From the NCBI GenBank assembly GCA_012845835.1, contig JABAKD010000016.1:20751196-20815195 (forward strand): a stretch of 64,000 bases of DNA, read 5' to 3'. A program made the position numbers and the translations under genes. The notes under the pieces were generated by a model. That model was given only the letters and a program-made list of their open reading frames with translations, did not search any database and was not told the DNA's origin. The DNA is from Undaria pinnatifida. Lineage: Eukaryota; Sar; Phaeophyceae; Laminariales; Alariaceae. Numbering within the stretch: position 1 is the stretch's first letter; the number at the start of each line of letters is the position of its first letter. This document shows, piece by piece, positions 30,919 to 41,877 of this stretch.

Positions 30919-33072
30919 TACAAGGTTCCCCTTCGGGAGGTGGACACGTGCCTCCCGGGGGCGACGCAAGTCGAATGACTACAACTGATGATTAAGTATT
31001 TATGCAGGAGGTGTATATCGGAGGGATGCGTAGTGGAAATAATGTGGATAATATAAGATATCACAGACATTTGGAGGAGGAGGGTTGGGATATTGCTGAG
31101 GCTCGGTGTGATAAGTTATTCGAAAGTCCACTCCGTATAACTGCGTGGCAGCAATTAATTCTACGTTTGTACTGCTGTCGCTGCTGTTAGAGGAATCATT
31201 GGTGTCAATTTGTTGTTTGTTTTCTGTGTCCAGTATTTTTCCCCGCGCGCTTAAACAGTTAAACAGTTTATACCGATGTTTGTTGCCGATATGGTCTGTT
31301 GTGTGCACATCGTTACTTTTGCTTGAGTTGTGTTGCTACTTTATATATCTTTATACAGGTTTCGCTACTGCTGTATGGCAACCACCGTGTCAATTGTGAG
31401 GGAGAACTCACAGTAATGACATAGTTCACGTCGTTGCAGCGGGTACATATACACCGCGCCCGCGTCTAGCAGTGCGGGAAAATTCTCTCGCAAATACATT
31501 TTGATGCCACCCCGATGTACGTGCGAGGACTAAAGTTCCACCATGTGTGTAGTAGACGTATTTAAGCCTGACGATATGCTTTTCATTTTGGCTCTAAACC
31601 AAATTAAGCCCTATCGTGTTTTAAATGTCTAAAAAATAGGTCTATTTTATCGACCTAACGACCACGGCAGACCACGGTGAGATGTGGATTTTTCCAAAAT
31701 ATGCACTTGGGCACATTTTGGCCCAAGTGCATATTTGAAGCAATTTTCCGAGTATTTTCCAGCAAACAACAGCATTTCAGACGACAAAAGCTCGAGGAAA
31801 CATCAGACACTGCAGCAGCAGCACAGCACAACACCCACGCAGTAATTGCAACGCTCAACCTAGCAAGCCGCTTGGTGTATCCCCAACCCGGGTTAATCAA
31901 CCTGCGTGTACAACACCATCAGAAACGTTGGCGGTGGTCAGAGGCGACCCACTCTCGTGGAGCGGCATGCCTCTACGTACTATTACTTGAAAAGGAGTCC
32001 TTGTTCATTCACGAGGATCGAGCGCACACACAACACAACACACCACAAAACAAAACAACACAGCACAACACACAGACAACCAGCACCCCAACACCCAACC
32101 CAACTACAGCACAACTAGCCGGTGGAAAACGCCCGCGAGACTCCTCCTACCCTGGCGTTCTCTGCGGTCAGATAACTGGGACTCTGACATAGTTCGTCGC
32201 GCGCTCGTGCTCCTGCTCTCTCGTCCTGAGAGGCTGTAATTTTTCGATGACACATTTTTTTTGTTTGGTTTTTGTGCCCGACGTAGCGCATGGCCGGAGC
32301 TGCTGCTGCAGTTTACAACCCTGTTGCCTCTTTCCCGCGGATGCCTACATTTCGAGGGTGGAAATTGAACCGGGTTGAGGGCCAGTCCTGCTGTGCTGCT
32401 GTACTGACTGCCACACTGAGGCACACCGAAGGCGGCAGACGCCTGCGAGGTATCCTACATATGAAGCGAGTATGGAGTACGAAGCACTCAATGTTTTTGC
32501 CAGGCACCAGTTATTTGTTTTGGCCGTTTGTTCAAGCTCGCACAGCATGGGCAGGGGAGGGTCTTTCTCGAAGTTTCCACCCACTCATGTGCTGACTCAT
32601 GACATAAATCCTCGTCTTGCCATCTGCGTCTGGAGTAGTGCAGAAATATCATAGTCTATTTTCAAGTAGTTTGATCTTTCCTCGGCTTTTCTTTTTATGC
32701 GTACTGAAAGAGACCACTATTTCGAGTTTTAGACATATGGTGTTTTTTTTATGCGTTTAAGGTCGAAGTATCGAATGGCCTAGCTCTTCCAGTTGGAAGT
32801 ACTTAAGACCTAACCTCGAGGTTTAAATACGTCTAGTGTGTGGTTGCCCGGGGACAGAAGCGTCTCATACCCCGCAAAATAGAGCCAGTCTCGGCGGCTT
32901 TCCGCGGCCATAGCTCGCGCCACGGACGTCCCATGAGCCCGGCACACGGCTGATAATATACCGACGGGTAGTCTGATCGCATTGCAGAAGAAAGCACACA
33001 AAAAAACTCTGCGCCGGCGGAGAAAAAGGGACGGACTAGGCAAAAAAATCAAAATGGTACATATGCATATAT
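30919..33072 (+). repeat. 2.15-kb inverted duplication, arm 1 (partner 47539-49679)
   Basis: The reverse complement of 47539-49679 matches nearly base for base, with small gaps. Borders are sharp: TACAAGGTTCCCC at one end and GTACATATGCATATAT at the other. The ends are not inverted repeats of each other, and no flanking duplication was seen. Inside are a 16-bp perfect hairpin (31697-31712 with 31721-31736), a CA-rich stretch near 32020-32080, and a 101-codon frame. Short inverted pieces carrying TAGACGTATTTAA at about 31550 and 32827 could mark a nested element. Confidence 0.9.
32290..32595 (+). CDS. Unrecognised 101-codon open frame, kept in both duplication arms
   Basis: Starts with ATG and an Ala-rich MAGAAAAVYN, ends in H-P-L-M-C. 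The counterpart at 48016-48321 (minus) differs at two residues. Since the arms are nearly identical throughout, this alone does not show selection, and a competing minus-strand frame (32345-32584) is equally kept. No domain is recognised. Confidence 0.2.
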   Translation: MAGAAAAVYNPVASFPRMPTFRGWKLNRVEGQSCCAAVLTATLRHTEGGRRLRGILHMKRVWSTKHSMFLPGTSYLFWPFVQARTAWAGEGLSRSFHPLMC

Positions 33073-33206
33073 GTAAACTACTAAAATAACAATTCATAAT
33101 GTCGTCAGCGCACATGCTCGAAAATGACGAATATGAAGTCGGTGAGAACCGAACTCACGACATAGACTATATCACTACCCACTGACACTTGAATCAGTGA
33201 CACTCA
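33073..33206 (-). repeat. SINE-like repeat interrupted by retroposon copy C
   Basis: Aligns with 30490-30620: CATAATGTCGTCAGCGC, AATATGAAGTCGGTGAGAA and CGAACTCACGAC, a reversed B box. The alignment resumes after copy C at about 34061 and reaches CTTCGTAAGAGCGATCTCCGG at 34128, as in the unbroken copy at 30690. Confidence 0.6.
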
Positions 33207-34059
33207 CCTTTCTTTCCCCCTTGCATGTCCATTTTGGCTCATGCTCGGGGTATGTTTCTATCTCCCGTGCTTTGGCTCCCCTTTTTATTTATTTATTTAT
33301 TTATTTATTTTGTCTTGGTTTCTTTCGTTGTTTCTCTCTTTTACAAGGTATTTTGGTTTAATGAGAAGAACACAAAGGGGGGGGGGGGGAAACAGGAGGA
33401 GTAGAAGGAAAGCCGTCCAAGGGAATGGGGGCAGGGGGGGCAACAGGAGGAATAGAAGGGAGACCGCGGTGGACGAAGGCAGGAAGGAGATGGCAGACAG
33501 GGTAGCAAGGTACCAGGCCGACTAGTATGTACATAGCACTTTTCGTCTTTTTCTGGGGTATTTTTTTCCCCTTTGTTCCCTCCTTGCGTGTCCAGGTTTT
33601 TGGCTCGTGTTCGGATTATCTTATTTTGGTTTTACTTTACTTTATTTTATTTCATTTTATTATGTTTCTTTTCCGAGCTTTGGCTCTCCTTTCCGGATGG
33701 GTTGTTTCTTCGATTTCCCCTTCGTTTTGTTTGTTTCATTTTTTGTTTTATTTTTATCTATGTTTTTATTTGTTTCCTTATTTTGTTTTTGTTTTTTGTT
33801 TTTGTTTTTGTTTTTGTTTATTTCGTGTTTCTCTCTTCCAATGTATTTCTGTTGCTGACGTATGTATGTTGGGCCTGTCGTACCCAGTACTAGGGCATGG
33901 CATTGCGTTGTCGAATGCATTACGATGCATTATCTCTGTGTCGTGGCTTGTGACCACAGAGCTGATCTTTCTAGGGTGAAGAATCAGTACGGACACTGGG
34001 TGTGCTGGATGTCGACGAGTAGAAGAACGGTTTAATGTGAAGAACACGCACACACACAC
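33207..34059 (+). mobile_element. Retroposon-like repeat, copy C, 5'-truncated
   Basis: Runs from CCTTTCTTTCCCCCTTGCAT to the (CA)n tail and matches copy A (from 7994) at nearly every base. One extra TTTA unit and a longer G run are among the differences. It sits inside a SINE-like repeat. I could not identify a target duplication, so the exact integration chemistry is not shown. Confidence 0.8.
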
Positions 34060-34224
34060 GATGATGAGTGGGTTATGCGAAGAAATATATATTAATGTTT
34101 TTCAGTTCGATTATCAGTTATCGCCGACTTCGTAAGAGCGATCTCCGGAGCCATCTCGTCTCCACGTAATGTGGCGGCAATGTACGGAATCATAGTGTAT
34201 CATTATGGAAATAACAATATATTA

Positions 34225-34460
34225 TACACTCCATCTATGAGATGGAAGATATTATTGTCGAAACTCATATTTATTTGCAAGCTATCTGTGTGTGATACTC
34301 CGATCGTGAGTATTACTGGGTGAGTGTCCTAATTAAGGATTTAGGTCGGCGATCCCCCTTGGAATGGAACAACCACTGCTGTAGCTTATATAACGGAGTA
34401 TCACACACAGCTTGTAAAGAGGAGTTTCGACAAAATCTTCCATCTCACAGCTGGAGTGTA
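34225..34460. mobile_element. MITE-like unit with 75-bp inverted ends of the TACACTCC family
   Basis: The left end TACACTCCATCTATGAGATG ... GTGTGTGATACTCCG and the right end reversed TACACTCCAGCTGTGAGATG ... GTGTGTGATACTCCG match over about 75 bp. This is the only place where the family head appears as both ends of one short unit, which raises the question whether the head is a terminal inverted repeat. Flanks are AT-rich, so a TA- or TTA-type duplication cannot be told from composition. Confidence 0.6.
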
Positions 34461-34539
34461 TTTTTAATTTTAAAATATAACAGAGCAGCAGTAAACAAAG
34501 GAGTGCTACCGTGTAGTCGTAGAATATGCCAAATCACCC

Positions 34540-34695
34540 TGTTGACCCTGATAGCTACACGGTAGTTGCAAGGGGAGTCGCCGACCTATATCCTTGATGA
34601 GGACACACAACCCGTAATACGCGCGATCGGAGTATCACACACAGCTTGCAAAGATGAGTTTCGACAAAACGTTCGATCTCACAGCTGGAGTGTAT
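34540..34695 (-). repeat. TACACTCC head, minus orientation
   Basis: Reversed copy of the head from the CAGGGTCAACAGGGTGATTT side down to TACACTCCAGCTGTGAGATC at 34695. Confidence 0.7.
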
Positions 34696-34733
34696 TTTCA
34701 TTTTTATAATATACTGTATATACAAAGGCTCCG

Positions 34734-34763
34734 CATAGGTGCCGGCATTCGCCGGCACCCATG
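34734..34763. repeat. Hairpin related to 27651-27678
   Basis: GGTGCCGGC and GCCGGCACC pair perfectly over 9 bp across a four-base loop, with one mismatch and three further pairs outside. The same flanking GGGTA-GGCAGGGCAGCACTT follows. Confidence 0.8.
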
Positions 34764-35536
34764 CCGCGGGTACGGCAGGGCAGCACTTTGAATTGTTCGA
34801 TTTAACACTTGGTAAAGAAAAAAGAGTTACCACGCACAATTATAGTCTGCGCGTACATTATGTAAGCTAATGGCAAGAGTTCGATATACACTAACAATCA
34901 TAACAATGTACTACTATTAATAGCTACCGTTTTAATTTGAATCCGATTCCGGGCGTCATTCATCAGATTTCGATCGGATAAATCCGAGCACACGCCGACT
35001 GACCCCTTCGTCTGGCGACGAAACGTGTCGAGTGCGTTTCTCATTATAGTTTAGCTCAATCGAGCATCCGGGGCCAGTAAGCTGATTCACCATGTCCGCT
35101 TCGTGTTCTCTTCGTAGCTACTGAGAGACGCGCACTGAGCCAGCTTCTGAAAAGTACAATGCATGCTATAATAATAATAGGATCATTCTGACCCGAGCCT
35201 CCCAGATCGACTGTCTGTGTGTTGCCTGATCGTGGAGGAACATGCTGACGTTGTTCCAGGCGCAAAATACGGTGGTATGACTGCCTTGTCATTCAACTCG
35301 TTGAATGAATGCTGTTGCAATCCTGCTGCTTGTTGCTGGCTGTGTAGATCGCTCACTTCTTGCCGATATACGCCACTACAGCGCTTACGATTTTGACAGC
35401 TAAGTATTTGGGACTCGAGTTTTAGTAGACGGAAATGAAAACATGTAAGTTTTGTCTGATAGCTCATTGGACAGGATTCATACACACGTAGGCGTCACCC
35501 ACGCACGATAGGGGATCGGAATCCATCCACACACGA

Positions 35537-36330
35537 TACCTCCCCGCGCGGTGTGGAAATCCCAACCCCACCGGCTGATTTTCTGATTGGCCATGGTTCG
35601 CATGTTGAGCCAGCTCCACCTCAGGAGGATTTAGAGTCCCATCCCCGGTCGAGAAGTAGCTCTAAATTTCTTAAACTTCCACCAACCGGGGAAGCAAGCC
35701 GAGATTTCTCGGTTCGACACTACCCTGCACGGTGAGAAAACCCCAATCCCGTTGGCTAATCGCTGATTGGTTGGAGCTTCACAGCACTGTCCTAGGTGGA
35801 TAGAGGTCCATCAATGGGGGGCATTTCCGTCGCACAGAAAGATAGGGTCCCATCCCCGATTCATTAATCCCCCGAATCTCTACCGCTCCAAAAACGCGGG
35901 AACAATAGCGATGACCTCCCTTGTCGACACCACTCCGCGCGACGTGGAACCCCAACCATATTCGCTTACTGATGATTGGCTGGGGCTCGGACATAAAGGC
36001 AACGCCACCATGGTAGGATATACAGTCCTGTGCCCGTTTCAGAAATCCTGACAAACCGGGGACGATAACCGATTTCTCCCGCGGGTCGACCCAGCCCCGG
36101 ACGATTGTGCGACAATAATCTATTATTCACATTGGCTTATCGTTGAGTGGCTGTGCAGCTCGTAGAGGCAGGGACACCCGGGGAGAAGGTAGACCAGCAA
36201 ACGGGCGGAGGGCGTTCGGACGCACCCGATGAGGATAGGGCCCCATCGACGCTAACAAACCGGGGACAAAAACCGACTTCTCCCGGGCCGACACCACACC
36301 GCACGGCGTGGAAGCCTTAGATAGCTGAGG
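35537..36330 (+). repeat. Tandem array, about 170-210 bp units, 4-5 copies
   Basis: The marker CGACACCAC-CCGCGCG-GTGGAA ... CCCAACC ... GCTGATTGGCTGG recurs at about 35546, 35727, 35937, 36109 and 36301, strongly diverged. Between markers are CATCCCCG and AACCGGGGACAA blocks. The whole array lies in the part of copy 1 missing from copy 2. Confidence 0.7.
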
Positions 36331-37103
36331 TTAGTATACAACGCCAGCACCACAGAGCAGGTTCAAAACCCGGTTCAGAAATCCTTCAAGGAATTTTCAA
36401 TTAAATAAAAATTGGGCAACTCGCGCTACTGCTAAATGTTTAGCCTATTTGTATACCCTAACCCCGCGGTACGCGGACATGTCATTTGACCCCCTGCCTC
36501 GATACCACCCAGCACAGTGTTACCCCACCTTTGATTGATCGGCACGGCCGGGGTTCGTGGATAGGGGAAACCACCACTCACTAAGAAGTTCAGCAACTTC
36601 AATGACTTATCATCTCATACTAGCCTGTGATTACAGAAGTTGTACACGGATCAATTGCATAATATACAGCAGTCGGTCCAGATCGAGTCGATCAGTGCAA
36701 CTTCCTTGGGTGTCGTATTATTACAGCAGTAGTCATTCACTTCATTTTTTTTTCCCATCCTATTTGTTGTGATGCTCGCACTACACTCGCCCTCCCAGTG
36801 GCATAACTCACATCCGGGGTCATAGCGGACTCCCCTCCCCCATCCCCACTACGGTACATGCCCTAATTTTTATCGCGAGAAGATTTCGGCATTTTCTGTT
36901 ATCGTCGATTCGGGTCGAATTGTACCTACCCATGCTGCTAGGCGATTTCAGCAGTTAGTTGATCCTTTTTTCTCATCTATTATTTCTGCAAATAAAGCCA
37001 ACAAAGCTCACAACGCGGTGATTGTTCAACTCAAGGACCAACGCTAGTATTAATAGTGTAACCCCAGCAGATCACCGGGGCGACCGGCTCTGTATCACTC
37101 ACT

Positions 37104-37173
37104 GCCCCGGTGGCGTATCAGGTTATCCTCGAGCTTGGTATAGATCAATTTCGTGAGTTCGAATCCCCCCGAG
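37104..37173 (+). repeat. tRNA-like sequence in the duplication, copy 1
   Basis: GCCCCGGTGGCGTATCAGG gives an A-box-like start, and GAGTTCGAATCC a perfect B box 33 nt further. The arms do not fold convincingly. Copy 2 has the same at 40463-40535. On the minus strand just to the left (37030-37090) is the degenerate tRNA-like head seen better at 12900-12991, so two heads point away from each other. Confidence 0.5.
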
Positions 37174-38266
37174 TGCGTACTTGTATAATTTTCCGTGGGA
37201 CTTTTTCTTGTGCACTACTATTTGAATTGCGGAAAGCGCGACAGCGTGAGTTAGCAACACTCGACAAAAAATCGACGATCAGTGAGTGCTGAACCCTGTG
37301 CGCCAACAATAGCGAAGGCAATAACCGGAAGGGGGGGAAGGGGACGACGCCTGTGACCACGGCTTGTACTCCCCAAAAAAGCTGGAAAGTAGGAGTGTGC
37401 AAAAAATAAAAGAAAATCACTAGAAGAGATGATCAATTAGCAATCAGCAGCGAGGAGCACGTCAAGTAAGTACGAAGCAACACAAACTTATTTGTCAGCT
37501 ACGTACCAACACGACTGCTAGCATGTGACCGGCAAAAGACCACAGCAACGGAGTCAGGGACCACAGCGATCAAGCATATCGCCTATATTTCTCCAAAGAG
37601 TCTTCTTGGAAAAAAAATCACCAAACGCGTACGATGCGATACGGAAAGAATTCATGCCACTCGCTGGTTTCTTCCGTGGATATTGTGGACTTACTAAGAC
37701 CTTCGCGTGTCGCAACTTAACGACAGGAGGAACGATTATTTTCCCCTTTGTTTTGTGTGTCGAAAATGTATGGTACACCCTCGCTCCATGCCCTAAAATA
37801 TGTCAGGCAAAAATCATATTTTGTGTAATAGAGCATCGCTGTGTGTGGTCATTGTGGTCTTACTCGTACGTACCTGTATTGCTTGCACGAGAGTACAAAC
37901 AATGTCGATTTGTCCGAACTTGTATAATACCACCCTCGAGGCTCCGGGGACGCAGCTACTCGCAACGCTGGTGTGCGGCTTTTTCTGGGACAATAATCGT
38001 AACCACTACTACCTCTTCCTCGTTTTAGTCATGCGTCCGTTTGCCGCGTCTATATCCATGTACGTGTACCTACTATGATATCTACCGCAGCACTGTGCAT
38101 TTTTTTTTACAGTAATTTAGTTTGTTTTGGGACAAAATATGACGCCAATTCTTTTTTTTACATAACTTCTTGCCAAGTTTCATTCTATCAACCTCTCCAT
38201 ACATCAAGATCCGAAATAACTGGAGAGTATCGTTCAAAATATATGCTTTTTGCGCGCTTCTCGCTT

Positions 38267-39089
38267 GTCTCGCTCAGCATCCATCCGCGTTCACGTCGAG
38301 GTGCTAAACGGATTGACCAGCAACAACAACAGTCAGTAGCCAGCGCAATCCATGCAACTACACAACAAAGCGTTCAAAACACCACTACCTTGGTAAGCAC
38401 ACCTACCTTTGGAAGTGCATCCCCGTTTTGTTTTTGGGGATAAATATACATGAAATTATTGTGGGATATTTATTTTGCGGTCCCGAAATATGGATCGTTG
38501 AAATTGGACCAATATAAATATACGGAACGACTCCTTGAAGCGGCGACAGAAAAAACTGACAAAACATTGTTTCTCGAGTTGCGATTTTTAAAAGCGACCA
38601 CTTTGTTCGTTGTGTTTATTTTTAATTTTTTCATGATCTGGTCTGTTTTGTTGTGTTCTCGTACCCGGTGTGCCAGCATTTCACTTGTTACATACCTCGA
38701 TTCATTGCGATTGTTTGTTTTACCATGTCTCACAGTCTGTGACCACATAATAGTAAGTTGTATCTCTCTAGGATGAAAAATCTGCACGGACACTGAATGT
38801 AATTGTGTCGTTGGATAGGGAACGACCCCGTTCAAAGACAACGAACGCTCGAACAAGGGTATTTAACCGAAATGTATGATATTGAAAATCAACGACACAG
38901 CAGTCGTACGAAAATAGACCAAACGCTTCAAGGTGTGAAATGAAAAAAGTGCCGTGGGGACGAAATAAGAAGTCAATTTGGAAATGAGCCAGCTTGGAAA
39001 TAAATGCTCCCCGCACGTTGTTTTCGTTCAAAATCTGCTCATTATGCCAAGATCCAAGAATAGCTCGGGCGGATACTGCCCAAAATACA
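38267..39089. other. Unassigned DNA with a diverged retroposon 3' relic
   Basis: 38640-38800 (TTGTTGTGTTCTCGTACCC, GTCTGTGACCACATAATA, CTCTCTAGGATGAAAAATC, GCACGGACACT) matches the 3' region seen at 8945-9150. Nothing else is recognised. Confidence 0.5.
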
Positions 39090-39610
39090 AAAAAATGTGC
39101 ACTTCTCGATTGTCTCGCTCAGCCCACGTGTCCGATCTCGGCCAGGTGCGGAACGGATAGGGAAGGGCGAGTGGCGGTTCGGCCGCCCCCCGAGGACGTG
39201 TTTCATTTGCTCAAGTCCTGCAGACGTCCCGCAAAACAAACAAACGCTTAAGCCCTGCACACGTCAAGCAAAACAAACGCTCGAGAGAATGCCACCGCTA
39301 AACACAAAACAGCAGCAACTACCGTTTGTAAATGATGATTATTTTTGTAAATAATCCAGGCGCTGCATACATAAAGATACAACCAAACTTTCCGGAATTC
39401 CTTTTCGACATGCTTTTTTTTTGCAACTTCTGGCTTGTCTCGCTCGGCCTTTGCCCGCGTCCACGTCAACGTGCAGAACGGACACGGCAGGGCGAGGGGT
39501 GTTGGAGCCGCCCCTCGAAGCCGGCGCTCGAACAAATCTATTTGACCGAGAATTCCAGTTCCGCGAATTGCATGCTGAGGCCGAGACGACAAAAAACTCG
39601 TGACTAAATC
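39090..39610 (+). repeat. Dispersed duplication, copy 1 (partner 54045-54610)
   Basis: Shares AAGCCCTGCA-ACGTCAAGC, CGCTCGAGAG-ATGCCACCG, GGCGCTGCA, TCCGGAATTCCT, ACGGACACGGCAGGGCGAGG, AAGCCGGCGCTCG and TTTGACCGAGAATTCCAGTT with the partner. It contains one unit of the PPEDV motif that is tripled in the partner. Confidence 0.75.
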
Positions 39611-39666
39611 TCTGAAACAAAGAATGGTCTTACATATATAAGTTTATACAAGGGTTCGGAATGCTT

Positions 39667-41332
39667 CGGGTAGGGCAGGGCAGCACTTTGAAGTGTTCGA
39701 TTCAATAATTGGAAGATTAACGAAAGTCACCACACACAATCATAGTCTGCGCGTACAGTATGTAAGGTAATGCCAAGATCTCGATATAGATCAACAATCA
39801 TAACAATGTACTACTACTAATAGCTACCGTTTTAAAAATGAAATCGATTCCGAGCGTCATTAACCAGATTTCGATCGGATAAAACCGAGCACACGCCGAC
39901 TCTGGCGACAAAACGTGTTCCTTATGATAGTTTAACTCAAGCAGCATCCGGGGCCACTAAGGTGACTGACCATGTCCGCTTCGTGTGATTAGAGTATCTG
40001 TACATGGACCAATTGCATAATACCACAGCAGTCAGTCCGGATCGAGTCGATCGGAGCAACTTGCTTGGGTATCGTATTATGACAGCAGCAGTCATACACT
40101 TCTTGTCTTTTCTCATCCCATTTATTGTGATGCTCGCATTACACTCGAGCCCTCCCAGTAGTATAACTTAGATCCGGAGTCATATAGTGGGCTCCCCTCC
40201 CCCATCCCCACTACAATACCTGTCCTAACGTTCAGCATTTTCTTTCCTCGTCGATTCGTGTCGATTTGTACCTACCCACGCTGATAGGCGATTTCATAAG
40301 TTATTTGATCCTTTTTTTTCCTACTCATTTCTGCAAATAAAATAAAGTCAACAAAGCTCACAACATTGGTTATTTAACTTAAGGACCAACGCTAGTATTA
40401 ATAGCAGTATTGGAGTTTAACATCACCAGACCACCCGGGCGACCAGCTCTATATCACTCACTGCCCCCGGTGGCGTATCAGGTTATATATTTGAGCGTGG
40501 TATAGGTCAGCTTCGTGAGTTCGAATCCCCCCGAGTACGTACTCGAATAATTTTTCATTTTGTGCACTAACTGACTTGCGGAATGCGCGAGAGCGTGAGT
40601 TAGCAACACTTGATGAAACATCAACGATCAGTGGAATTACTGAACCCTATGCGACAAAAAAATGAAGTCAATTCCACGGCTTGTATGTTCAGGAGCTGGA
40701 AGGTAGAAGTGGGCCAAGAAAAAACTAAGCACTACAAGAGATGATGAATCAACTATCAGCAGTAATGAAGAGCACGCCAAGACCGAAGCAACACAAACGT
40801 ATTTGTCAGCTCCGCACCAACCCACGACCGCTTGCACTTGACCGGCAAACGACCACAGCAACGGTGTCAGGGGCCACAGCAACAACAAAGCAAGGCATCC
40901 TACCGTCTGGTTACTACCATCTTTGAGTGGCGCAGCTTAACAAGAGGAGGAACTTATATAATACAACCCTCGAGGCCCCGGTGACGCAGCTACTGCTGTG
41001 TGGCCTTTCCTGCCGCAATAATCGTAATTATTACTACCGCCTCCTCATCTAGTCATGCGTGCGCTTGCCACGTCTATATCCATGTATGTATGTAAGTACG
41101 TGTACCTACCGAAATTCAATACACAACTGCACTACTATGATATGATCCCTGCCGCAGTACCATGGGGATTTTTCACAGTAATAATATTATTATTCGTTTT
41201 GGCACAAAATATGACGCCAATTTGGAAATAATGTCTTGACAAGTTTCATTTAATCAACCTCTCCATACATCAAGATCCAAAGAATAACTGGAGAGCACCG
41301 TTCAATACAATTTTGTGCACGCTTCTCGCTTG
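39667..41332 (+). repeat. Segmental duplication, copy 2 (partner 34767-38266)
   Basis: Shorter copy. At the point of the missing 1.5 kb it reads CGCTTCGTGTGATTAGAGTA without a scar I can recognise. Copy 1 has CGTGT before and TGTGATTA after the extra DNA, so either gain at or loss through a short TGT match is possible. Confidence 0.8.
40463..40535 (+). repeat. tRNA-like sequence in the duplication, copy 2
   Basis: Same A-box-like start (GGTGGCGTATCAGG) and B box (GAGTTCGAATCC) as 37104-37173, both boxes unchanged while the region between has diverged. Confidence 0.5.
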
Positions 41333-41334
41333 GA

Positions 41335-41440
41335 CGGCAGCATTCGAACAAAGTGATTCGACCTAGAAATGCTACAGCACCGCCCACTGAGCTATACTTT
41401 CATCACTTGCCTCAGTAGCTCAGTGGCTTGTGCTACTACA
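41335..41440. repeat. Head-to-head tRNA-like A boxes
   Basis: Minus strand: TAGCTCAGTGGGC (41382-41394) with the B-like TTTGTTCGAATGC beyond it. Plus strand: TAGCTCAGTGG (41416-41426) starting only about 20 bp away and running into the next TACACTCC head at 41460 without a B box. Confidence 0.5.
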
Positions 41441-41459
41441 TATATTATTAAAATGAAAA

Positions 41460-41770
41460 TACGCTCCAGCTGTGAGATCGAATATGTTGTCGAAACTCAT
41501 CTTTTATACTCCGATCGCGCAAATTACGGGTTGTGTGTCCTCATTAAGGACATAGGTCGGCGACTCCCCTTGCAACTACAGTGTAGCTATCAGGGTCCAC
41601 AGGGTCATGTTAGTCAGTCTGTGCGCGGAAACTGTAAAACCGGGACAAAATCTGACAGCTGTGGGGGGAAATGTATCCTTTTATCAAGTGAATCTTGTAA
41701 GTCGAATAACCGGTGAGGGGGGGGGGGGGGGAGTTTTGAAGGACGTGGGGGCCTGGTTTTGATCAAAAGG
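41460..41770 (+). repeat. TACACTCC-headed repeat, short copy
   Basis: Head at 41460 (TACGCTCC), ending after GGAAATGTATCCTTTTATCAA, a G run and GACGTGGGGGCCTGGTTTTG. It keeps the order of the longer copies but lacks the later G-rich modules. Confidence 0.65.
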
Positions 41771-41877
41771 GGGAAAATATGTGGGAGCATATTGAAGCCC
41801 GTGGAAGTGGATGGAGCGGATATGATTGCGATATGTACACCAATGTAGGTACCATTACTTTTTGACATCGCTAATTA

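Larger units (their letters stand above)
34767..38266 (+). repeat. Segmental duplication, copy 1 (partner 39667-41332)
   Basis: Aligns with 39667-41332 in the same orientation: ATAGTCTGCGCGTAC, ATAACAATGTACTACTA, TAGCTACCGTTTTAA, GCATCCGGGGCCA, CATGTCCGCTTCGTGT, then TTGCATAATA, GATCGAGTCGATC, the CCCCATCCCCACTAC block, GGCGTATCAGGTTAT, GACCGGCAAA, ATGACGCCAATT and CTCTCCATACATCAAGATCC. Copy 1 is 3.5 kb and copy 2 is 1.67 kb. The excess is mainly 35110-36625 plus about 350 bp around 37560-37920. Open frames inside (for example 37525-38028) are not kept in copy 2. Confidence 0.8.

Noticed and set aside
7994-34059. Target-site duplications for retroposon copies A-C
   Set aside because: I compared the flanks of all three copies and found no convincing matching pair; none is claimed.
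37104-37173. Functional tRNA gene
   Set aside because: A and B boxes are present but acceptor and anticodon arms do not form; the sequence is repeated in a segmental duplication.
37525-38028. 167-codon frame in segmental duplication copy 1
   Set aside because: Not kept in copy 2 and without any recognisable motif.
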